A stretch of DNA of 64,000 nt from Symbiodinium sp. CCMP2592 (Eukaryota; Sar; Dinophyceae; Suessiales; Symbiodiniaceae). Made by a program: the position numbers and the translations under genes. Shown one piece after another: positions 56,661-64,000 of this stretch; positions within the stretch are counted from its first letter, which is position 1; the number at the start of each line of letters is the position of its first letter. Under the pieces are notes generated by a model, which was not told the DNA's origin, ran no database searches, and saw nothing but the letters and a program-made list of their open reading frames with translations. The stretch spans positions 248,001 to 312,000 of the forward strand of contig CAJNDT010006024.1 of NCBI GenBank assembly GCA_905221615.1, read 5' to 3'.

Positions 56661-58428
56661 CCCGCCCGAGGTCACGATGATGTACAGGCCGTTTCAGCGT
56701 CTGCCACGCAGCTCGCACCTGCAGTCTCCACACAGTGGCTGCCTTAGTGCCATGCTCATTTTTCTGGCGGCTCTCCGACCTAGCCCCCTCATTATCCAGG
56801 GCTTTTCAGCTGGCAGTTATACAGGCGCGGTGCTTGCCATTCTAGCGCATCGAGCGTGGGAACGCATCCCGTCGCAGCCTGGGACCGGCAATTCTGCTGT
56901 GGCCCTTGAGGGTGGCGCGCTCCGTCATGTGGTCCGACTTGGAGCCCTGGGCATGCCTGACTTTATTTTCGAGCAGCTTCTGCAGCTGCCTCTCACATTA
57001 TGGCTTGTCCATGCAAGTGAAGATAGGCTGTGCCCGTTTAGCCCGTCTGCGCAACGCAGGGAGCAGCTCAATGCGTCGTTGCGTACGACCGGAGGCGGGT
57101 TTGTCTGGCTGCTCGGCGGCTCGTCGGTAAACTTTTACGGTACAGCCTGCCATGGATATGGTCACCTGCTTGAGCGACTGGAATACTTACCCCCAGAAGT
57201 CAACACTGCACACTGTCGGGCCTTCTTACCACTGATCAACGATAGCCACGAACTCTACTTGGCGTTCCAGCAGTTGCATTTGTTCCGCTTCCCGGTTTTC
57301 AGCGACTCACCGCACATGCAGGTTATGCGGACCATCTTTCCGCAAACGGAACTCACAGAGTGCACCCTCGAGAGCCTTCGAGAGGCCTTGCCTGGTGATC
57401 TCTTAGCCGATCTGGCTGCACACCAGCCGCCCTCCTTGACGGCGCTCGGCAAACTGAAATCGTGGCTTTTGAGCACCGTCGAGCTACATGATATAACTGT
57501 GGAAAGGAGCGCAACCTGCGGACTCCCTGAGCCAGTCGCCAAAGTTCTGTTGCGGCACTCCTTGCACCGAGTAGTTGACTTTCTCTATTTTCACCTCTTT
57601 AGTAAGGGTGCCACATTAGCTGACTCCACGGAAGAGGGACGGCGCGAGCCACACAGGCAGGCAGCCCCTAAAGAACGCCTAGCGGGGGGCCGGACGTTTC
57701 AGGACTTCTCGGTCACAGTCACGGCCTCGACCTGCACCAGCTTTGGTGCGTATGTCCTGAAGATTGTAGCGTCGTCCCCGACCGGCGTCACCCGCAATTG
57801 GTTCTCCCATATGGATACATTAGAGGGCTCGGTGGTAGTCTTCGAGCTAGGTGGCCCACCGGTCTGCAAACTTGTTGGGATCTTCACGGAGCTTCACATC
57901 TCGCACCGCAAGCGAGAGGGCAAATATGCCAGGCATCTACGGAAGCTCAGCCCAGGTTCTGTGGAGGTGCTCGTCCGCGAATGGCCCTCCTTCTTGGGGC
58001 CGCCGCCAACGAGCCAGTACGCCCCGACAGTCACCCTTACCGCAGACTCGTTCACACACTCCGGCGCGACTTTCTCCGTGGAAATTGACATGGTTCTTCT
58101 CTTTCTGCAGGCATGCCGGGTTTCGGCGTGGGAGGACCTCTTCGACCCTGCACAGGCCGACTCCGTCTCCTGGCCCTCCCATCGGCAGGAACTCCAGGCG
58201 GCCAGGGAGAAGCTGCAGTCGTCTGGGTCAGCGAGGCAGGTAGGGAGGACATGGGAAGTGCCGCGCAACGAGATCGCGCAGGTCTACCTGGATGCTGCCA
58301 ACATCCGTGGCCGTGCCTTTTGTGAACTAATCAGCAACCTGCTTGAGGACCCTGATGGTCTTCTCATGCTCATATACAGGCGATCCTTGTTGCGCGAGGC
58401 ACGAATCGCACCTCCCTCAACATCTTAG
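56626..58428 (+). CDS. 600-codon ORF with alpha/beta-hydrolase-like motifs; N-terminal part of the helicase element
   Basis: The first ATG is at 56626 but protein-like sequence begins near 56752 (MLIFLAALRPSPLIIQGF). The elbow GFSAGSYTGAVLAIL fits G-x-S-x-G. About 65 residues later LWLVHASEDRLCPF supplies a candidate acidic residue, and CHGYGHLLERLEY a candidate His, the order of an alpha/beta-hydrolase triad. The remaining ~400 residues show no known domain. The stop (58426-58428) overlaps the start of a Walker-A-bearing frame at 58422, so the helicase was probably once joined by splicing or a frameshift. Module B copies and inverted fragments nearby mark it as repetitive. No known family as a whole was recognised. 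Confidence 0.72.
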   Translation: MTSHVGKHSPLNPPEVTMMYRPFQRLPRSSHLQSPHSGCLSAMLIFLAALRPSPLIIQGFSAGSYTGAVLAILAHRAWERIPSQPGTGNSAVALEGGALRHVVRLGALGMPDFIFEQLLQLPLTLWLVHASEDRLCPFSPSAQRREQLNASLRTTGGGFVWLLGGSSVNFYGTACHGYGHLLERLEYLPPEVNTAHCRAFLPLINDSHELYLAFQQLHLFRFPVFSDSPHMQVMRTIFPQTELTECTLESLREALPGDLLADLAAHQPPSLTALGKLKSWLLSTVELHDITVERSATCGLPEPVAKVLLRHSLHRVVDFLYFHLFSKGATLADSTEEGRREPHRQAAPKERLAGGRTFQDFSVTVTASTCTSFGAYVLKIVASSPTGVTRNWFSHMDTLEGSVVVFELGGPPVCKLVGIFTELHISHRKREGKYARHLRKLSPGSVEVLVREWPSFLGPPPTSQYAPTVTLTADSFTHSGATFSVEIDMVLLFLQACRVSAWEDLFDPAQADSVSWPSHRQELQAAREKLQSSGSARQVGRTWEVPRNEIAQVYLDAANIRGRAFCELISNLLEDPDGLLMLIYRRSLLREARIAPPSTS

Positions 58429-59829
58429 GATGCCCTGGCGCCTCTAAAACGTTCTCCCTCCTCCTGGCCGTGATGTGTATCGGTGCAGTTGTGGACTTTC
58501 CGGTAGTATGGACATCGCAACAGCATGCCGCCCTTCTCGCTGTGCTTATGATATCTCACAACGTGCTCGCTGATGCGCCTCTTTGGCTCCGGCGTATGCT
58601 TATCGTTCGCAGGGTATCGGGGAAGCAGGATCTTTTCTCACCGGTGCATGATCATGTCCCGCTAGCTCACGGGGCCACAATCAGGGTGGGCTGCTAGAGG
58701 CGTGGCTGGAGGCCAGTGGTGTGGAGGTGGAAGACGACCCGCCCCCCTCATTAACGGAGGCCCGTATCCTTTTGATTACTCAGGGCTCTGGCGCGGAGGA
58801 GGTGGGGAGATATCGGTCTGATGTCCTGACCGCCCTCATCCGGTGTCGCACCCTGATTATTGGCGAGGGGCAACAGGAGGGGCATGCTGAGTCTGTCAAT
58901 GTCACTGAGGCCGCGGACGATGTGCTCCTCATTCGCACGGGAGACCCGAAGCAACCGACAGGTGACAGGAGGTGGCGGCAACGAGATACAGTTTGCGACC
59001 ATCGACAGACTGCTGCTGAAGCACGTGGGTATCAGGGCGGTAGCCTTACTGGGCTCCCGCTGATACAACCTCTCACCGTTGCACATGCAACGAGTAGGTT
59101 GGTACACGCCACTCAGCTGGGCCCTCTCAGAGTAGGCTCCTTTCAGTGTTTGGCTGATGTGGTACAGGGCGAGACAGACCTGGGTAGCAGCGACGACCAG
59201 CCGGCGATCGAGCTCCGCGATGAATGGGCGAGATGGCTCTTCCTGTCGTCCACGCCGCAGGTGCGGGGCTGCCTATTCAGGGACGCCCCTGCCGAGAGGG
59301 CCTGTGATGTGCGTTTCGGAGACCGGATCTGTCGGGTCCCTTACGCAGCTTTGCTGCGAGTGAGGCCGACCGCTTCCCTTGCCAGGGTGTGGCCGAGGCT
59401 GACATTGCGGCCGCTGTAGCGCCTGCGGAGCACTTGGGACCGTGTGGAACCCTCACGTGAGGGACTGGAAACGATCAATGGGGTGGCCTTCAATCTGGGT
59501 CTTGTCAGCTCTGCACGCCTGCTCACGGAAGTCTATCTCTTTATCACCGCAGCGCGATATCCGCAAGCAGTACAGCGGCGGTTGACCCCTGGTGAAACAC
59601 CGGGTATGCCGAATATTGGCAGGTTGGCGGCCACCAGCAGCACCCGTGACGCTGCATGTCGTGATCCCGGGGCCGGTGGCAGCCGGGCTTACGCTTCCTG
59701 GAGATCCCCGAGTCGGAGGCCAAAGGCCGACAATGGGCTTCGGAAGACTTGCGAGACCTCCTCTTCTTTGTTCTCACCCACCTCTACATCACTCAGGGAC
59801 ACCGGATCCGTGCCAAGTGAGGCCAGCGA
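58422..59829 (+). pseudogene. Superfamily-1 (UPF1-like) helicase core, frameshifted
   Basis: Motif I reads ILGCPGASKTFSLLLAV (frame 3, from 58422); VVWTSQQHAALLAVL follows as motif Ia. Walker-B-like CRTLIIGEGQQEGHAES and motif-III-like LLIRTGDPKQPTGD lie in frame 2 (58848-58970). IQFATIDRLLLKHVGIRAVA returns in frame 3 (59000-59060). Then LRFLEIPESEAKGRQWASED continues in yet another frame (59690). At least three frame changes in 1.4 kb, with no convincing introns, mean the copy is probably inactive. The motif order is that of SF1B helicases; the Walker A Gly-Lys-Thr context is altered to Ser-Lys-Thr. Confidence 0.72.
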
Positions 59830-61476
59830 TTGGTGCTCGTCAACCCCGCTAATCGCTTGCTCCATAACTTCCAAACTTTTGTTGGTCTGAGCAATGCAGG
59901 GTTGACGGACCACAATGAGCAACTTCACGCCAATGATGGCCAGCAGGGCAAGCTGCTGGAAGAATGGGCCTGGGAACACCACCCAGAGCTGCCCAGGCCG
60001 GCCGAGGTCATCACAATCGACCAGGCCCGAGCGGTGATGAGATTCTTCGAACGCAGGCACGCAGAGCTGGGTCCGTTCATAGACCTCTTCTCTGCCACCG
60101 CGTGTGCTGGCTCTACCGGTGCCGTCAATCTGTGCATGGTTGATCGGGTGGGTGACTTCACTGAAAGCGGCGAGGCGGCACATCAAAGGCTCACAGCAGC
60201 GCTCACACGTGGCACGGGACCGCTCCTGGTAGTCTCGCCTGCGCATGCGTCTGGCTTACTTGCTGTGGCCCGCATGCACGCGCGTTTGCAGGGCTCCCTA
60301 ATACAGTGGACAGACGCCACCACTCGCAAGGGCCTCCCCCCGGACTGGGCGCAGGATGTCAAGGATGACCTTGATGGTCTCCACCGAGCTCAACTGCATC
60401 TGCGAGGCCCTGAGCAAGCGCTGACAGGCCGACACGGCCGTCCCCAGGAGTCCACGTATTTCTATCCTCTTTTCGACACCACCGATCCTTTCGCTGTGAC
60501 GTTAGATATGGACGATGAAGGTCAGCGCCAGCGCCTTCAATTGTACGGCTTGCGGAATTGGCAAGGACGGGGCGTGCGCCCCCCATCTCGGCTGTATGCA
60601 GCCTTTGCCGAGCCGCACGCCCGCAGTGCCAAAGGGCGCATGCGTGTCTCCCCCGACTCCACGGAGCAAACTACCGACTCACATGATACGATGTGGGCGG
60701 TGGCCTCGCTACCGGGCAGTTATTATTTGGCTCATGTTGCCACCGACCACACGACGCAAGAGCTCATGGCTTATCCCAGGTATAGGCTGCGAGAACTCGT
60801 CGGACCCTCCTATGACCCGACCACTTTCCGATTCAGCGATGCCGGCACTCTGTCCTGCGGATTGGCTGCTGCCGAATATGACCGGCGAGGGCATGCGGTC
60901 CTTCAACGCAATGTCAGCGCAGGCGCGGGTGTCCAGGAGGATCCGCAGTTCGCGGATGAACTCTACAGCGCCGGGTGTCCCCGCGTCTTTAAACCTATGG
61001 ACTGGCGGCAGGACTTGAATGCTCTGATCAAAGCTGTTGATGAGCAGCCCACACGCCATCGCCCTGATCTGACCGAACTCAGGAGCAACGTGGCGGCCAC
61101 CGATGACCCTTCTACTTTGACGGTGCAGCGGGCCATCCTCCAGGAATGGCAGGAAAGGGCGGGTGCTCCCCCTCCACCTGGGACTGCAGAAACACAAATG
61201 GACCACTTGCGCTATCTATTGCCTTCCTTGGTCGATTGTGATACGCTCCTGTCGCTCCCAATGTCCCTAACCGCTGGATCACTGCGCGTCAACGTCGATC
61301 AGTTTGGTTTTGGCATCTGCAGCTTCGCGGACAGAGCCATGCGGTTGCGATGCTGCTCCGAGGCGGAGGTCTGGCGTCTCTGTGTCAACCCACTGATCGC
61401 CATCAGTGCGGCCCTTGCCGAGCTGCGCGAGCCATTACAACACTTGTCCGAGGACAAGGCCTACGACTTGTGCTGA
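59830..61476 (+). CDS. 549-codon ORF, C-terminal part of the helicase element
   Basis: It opens with LVNPANRLLHNFQTFVG, which can be read as a degenerate helicase motif VI region (residues ~3-20). An Ala/Arg/Asp-rich unknown domain follows (..DQARAVMRFFERRHAELG.., ..PLFDTTDPFAVTLDMDD.., ..MDWRQDLNALIKAVDEQ..). The frame ends at TGA 61474-61476 but stays open in the same frame beyond it, and the homologous inverted copy at 56.4 kb has no stop at that place. The domain has no recognised homologue outside this window's own copies. Confidence 0.7.
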   Translation: MVLVNPANRLLHNFQTFVGLSNAGLTDHNEQLHANDGQQGKLLEEWAWEHHPELPRPAEVITIDQARAVMRFFERRHAELGPFIDLFSATACAGSTGAVNLCMVDRVGDFTESGEAAHQRLTAALTRGTGPLLVVSPAHASGLLAVARMHARLQGSLIQWTDATTRKGLPPDWAQDVKDDLDGLHRAQLHLRGPEQALTGRHGRPQESTYFYPLFDTTDPFAVTLDMDDEGQRQRLQLYGLRNWQGRGVRPPSRLYAAFAEPHARSAKGRMRVSPDSTEQTTDSHDTMWAVASLPGSYYLAHVATDHTTQELMAYPRYRLRELVGPSYDPTTFRFSDAGTLSCGLAAAEYDRRGHAVLQRNVSAGAGVQEDPQFADELYSAGCPRVFKPMDWRQDLNALIKAVDEQPTRHRPDLTELRSNVAATDDPSTLTVQRAILQEWQERAGAPPPPGTAETQMDHLRYLLPSLVDCDTLLSLPMSLTAGSLRVNVDQFGFGICSFADRAMRLRCCSEAEVWRLCVNPLIAISAALAELREPLQHLSEDKAYDLC

Positions 61477-61842
61477 CGTGAGCTCGCACGACCCCAAGTG
61501 TGGTGGGGGTTGCTCATCGATGAGATTGTTGCCCAGTGGCAGCACGCCGATCAGGCCACGTTGACCATGGCCATGGATGGCAGTTTCATTGTTATGGCTG
61601 GGGGCCCCGGCAGACACATTTCCCCGCTGCAACATTGCAGTGCCCTACTCCCCGTCCAAGTACTGCTGTTTGTGGTGCGCCGATTAGTCGATCAGCCACA
61701 GGACTGTCCGCACTTGGAGGTGATCGGTGCCTTCGGGACAGTGATGAGCAGGCTGCAGAGGAAGGTCGCCAGGGGCAGCTCGGGGTACGGCTCGCAGCCC
61801 CTTTTTCGGCGGAAGACATCTGTCCGCTGCAATGACAGATAG
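61477..61842 (+). pseudogene. In-frame continuation after the TGA
   Basis: It encodes LARPQVWWGLLIDEIVAQWQ and ISPLQHCSALLPVQVLLFVV, directly in frame with the preceding ORF, ending at 61840-61842. Similarity to the minus-strand copy at 56.45-56.15 kb shows the segment is genuine protein sequence cut off by a nonsense change. Confidence 0.78.
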
Positions 61843-62029
61843 GGGCTCGAATACGACACAGGTGGGAGAATGGCGTGGTTGCGCTTCACCATCCCTGAGT
61901 AAATCCGGACATTCTCACCCATCCAGCAGTTTATCAGGGACGCTTTCGCATTTGCTTCCCGCTCTCTGAGAGGCTCTGGGTCTCAAAACCGGCGGCAGCA
62001 CTCAGGAGCACAGGTTTTTGGAGTGTTCC
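61843..62029. other. Element tail / spacer
   Basis: Short unique sequence between the decayed ORF and the minisatellite. A further plus frame (..SKSGHSHPSSSLSG..) could be tail coding sequence, unsupported. Confidence 0.4.
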
Positions 62030-63030
62030 GGAAACTCTATGTTCGAACCCTGGGTTCGGGAACTCTATGTTCGAACCCGGGGTTTGGAGAACACCATGTT
62101 CGAACGGGTTCGGGAACTCCTCCCCTTTCCCAGAGAGTCCGAACCCTGGGTTCGGAACCCCCCCCGGTCCCCAGGTTGGAACCCCGGGTTCTGGAAGTCG
62201 TCCCCCCCCCCCAGTGCGTTCGAACCCTGGGTTCGGAAACTCCACGTTTGGGGGGGGCTGCGCCCCCTCCAACCCCCCCGCTGTTTTTAGAAGCTTGCCG
62301 AAAACAAAGAAAAAGGCTGCCAATGACCAGTCCCTGCCACAAAAGAAGTAGAAGCCACACGAAACCGCTTTATGGTGGTTTTTGCGAAGAAATCAAAGAA
62401 AACAAAACACCAACAATCACCAAACAAAAGGAGAAGAAGCCACACAGAATCGCTTTGTGGGGGTTTTGCGAAGAAAACTAACTGAGAGCACACTACAATG
62501 ACAGAAACCACAAACTCAAACGCAAGCACAACAAAAGAAGAAGAAGCCACACGAAATCGCTTAATGTGGTTTTTGCGAAGAAAATATAATGAGAGAACAA
62601 GAAGCAATGATACAAGAGTTCGAACTCTCGGTTCGGAAACTCCATGTTCGAACTCCGGGTTCGGAAACTTTATGTTCGAAACCTGGGTTTCAACTCTTTA
62701 GGGCCGCCAGAGTTCGAACTCTGGGTTCGGAAACTCAACGTTCGAACTCTGGGTTCGGGAACTCCTGGGTTCGCAAACTCTATGTTCGAACTCTGGGTTC
62801 GGAAACTCTGTGTTCAAACCCTGGGTTCAAACTCTTCGCCTTCAGAGTTCAACTCCAGGTTCAACTCCAGTTCAAGAAGTTCGGAGTTGAGTTCAACTTG
62901 GAGTTCAAACCAAAGTTCGAACCCAGGGTTCGGAGGGAACTTCGATGTTCGAACCCTGGGTTCGAGGCTTCGAACTCTTAGTTCGGAGTTCCAGAACCCT
63001 GGGTTCGGAACTCTAAGTCCCAAACCTTGG
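62030..63030. repeat. Palindromic GTTCGAACCCTGGGTTC minisatellite with an embedded 90-base repeat
   Basis: CGAACCCTGGGTTCG, a 15-base palindrome around one T, and variants recur throughout 62030-62240 and 62610-63010, with spacers such as GGAACTCTATGTT. Between them, GAAGCCACACGAAACCGCTT..GGTTTTTGCGAAGAAA occurs three times (about 62350, 62435 and 62545). The hairpin core GGGGGGGGCTGCGCCCCC at 62250-62267 echoes repeat A of the first 4 kb. Open frames on both strands are repeat artefacts. Confidence 0.92.
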
Positions 63031-63430
63031 ATTTGAACACCCCCCAAAAACCTATGTAGGCACTCAGTTTGCAGCCTGCCGGACTGCTGTCCAGTGCCTT
63101 CGCCAGGGTCCGTCAATGCACGCGACGAGATGGTTACGACCTTCGAGCTGCGCTGGCGGTCTGGCTGCCGGGGCCCAAACGTACCTCTCTGTTCTACCCG
63201 GAACGCTTCTATTTGCTGGGAAGCTTCAGTTGCTGCGCTGTATAAGAGTAGATGGTTGATTTATTGTGGTAATTGGGGACCAGTCGGAACCCCAAGAAGC
63301 ATAACTGGCCACCCGCCAGTCCACCCAAGGCCACAAACTGCCTGGCAGCGGCCATCCAGTTTATCAATACGCAGATCGCGTCCGAGAGTGTGGGGCGGGT
63401 AGTTGCTGGGGAAGCCCATGGGGACATCTG
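63031..63430. other. Spacer before module B copy 4
   Basis: Short open frames on both strands; none is recognised. Confidence 0.4.
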
Positions 63431-63434
63431 CATG

Positions 63435-63745
63435 TAGCACTCGGTCCCTACAAACAAGCGAAACAACAATCCAAACTACAAACTACAACAAAGCGGTGAA
63501 ACAGCAAAGGGAAGCTCTACAAAGGGCTGCGGCGCACAGGCTTTGCCGGTGTTAGCCCGTTCAGCACAAACTACGGAGTCTCAGCGACCGGTCAGGAGCA
63601 ACAAAGAGCCGTCGCTCAGAGCTGTCCAAAACAACAGGTGGAGCCAAGTCCAGGCTCCGGCTGCCGTTCTAGTCTTGCCAAACAACGGACAACCCCTGTG
63701 TTTCACGATCGTGCACACCAAAATCCAAAAGTCCAAGGCCCACTG
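63435..63745 (+). repeat. Dispersed module B, copy 4
   Basis: GTAGCACTCGGTCCCTACAAAC, AAGCGGTGAAACAGC, GCCCGTTCAGCACAAACTAC, GGAGTCTCAGCGACCGG, CAGGTGGAGCC, GGCTGCCGTTCTAGTC and CACGATCGTGCACACCAAA occur in the same order and direction as in copies 2 and 3. It is closest to copy 3. Confidence 0.88.
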
Positions 63746-64000
63746 CAAGCGTGGGCGGCTTTCTGATGAGGAGTGCGAAGACCAGTGCCGCAGGCAAGCA
63801 ACTCATGCAACGGCCGTCATTGGACACACACCCCAAGGGGACAAACACAATCGACCCTTGGCGTGCCAAGCGCATAGACGCCGCGTATCTGGCTCTGTGG
63901 GGGACACCGTATTTCTCCATGGAGCCAGAGTGCTTACGGGACTGCAAGCCGATAATAGGTACGCGACCCAACTTGGTGGCAACTACCTTGTTAATGGCCC
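63746..64000. other. Window edge, no gene recognised
   Basis: A minus-strand frame runs to 63669 but shows no family. The sequence is cut by the window end. Confidence 0.4.

Noticed and set aside
61474..61476. TGA as a selenocysteine codon
   Set aside because: No selenoprotein motif around it; the element is otherwise decaying, and the related inverted copy has no stop at the aligned place.

Overview
The window looks like nuclear DNA of a dinoflagellate, probably a Symbiodinium-like or other suessialean species; the genus cannot be fixed from the sequence. The evidence is: (i) a 17-base remnant of the dinoflagellate spliced leader at 43245-43261 on the minus strand; (ii) short introns that reading-frame logic places at GC-AG as well as GT-AG borders, mostly with AG|G acceptors; (iii) an alveolin gene, a hallmark of alveolates; (iv) a multi-membrane-pass protein of a family I associate with dinoflagellate gene sets; (v) every recognisable host gene between about 7 and 49 kb lying on the minus strand, as in dinoflagellate one-way gene arrays. 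There is no bacterial-style operon, rRNA or CRISPR. tRNA genes were not searched systematically.

Layout. 1-4.3 kb is repeat-rich: a 200-base tandem repeat carrying a 31-base inverted repeat, AT-rich simple sequence, three copies of a dispersed ~250-base repeat, and an AAGCC-type minisatellite. 4.6-7.4 kb holds unassigned minus-strand coding fragments. 7.4-18.85 kb is a VPS13 lipid-transfer protein gene with very large exons. 19.5-26.9 kb is a DNAJC2/zuotin ribosome-associated J-protein gene. 28.1-33.0 kb is a Maf-type nucleotide pyrophosphatase whose exons appear to run straight into a pseudouridine-5'-phosphatase-like HAD domain. 33.3-39.4 kb holds alveolin repeats, a silk-like Gly/Pro tract, Ala/Pro-rich exons and EF-hands; an 859-base block containing one EF-hand exon is tandemly duplicated at about 99% identity. 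39.4-43.6 kb has no clear gene but carries the spliced-leader remnant. 43.6-46.0 kb has unassigned minus-strand coding segments, and 46.8-49.2 kb is the multi-pass membrane protein.

From 50.8 kb to the end the character changes. Plus-strand decaying mobile sequence dominates: a 600-codon ORF with an alpha/beta-hydrolase-like motif set, a frameshifted superfamily-1 helicase, a 549-codon ORF ended by an in-frame TGA, inverted fragments of the same element, four copies of a dispersed module, and two minisatellites (TGTGAG type and a palindromic GTTCGAACCCTGGGTTC type).

The most interesting points are the proposed Maf-HAD fusion, which would join two successive steps of pseudouridine-nucleotide clean-up, the helicase/hydrolase element family, and the tandemly copied EF-hand block next to an alveolin gene. 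Exon borders were read by eye. Exact borders are given only where a frame-consistent splice was found.
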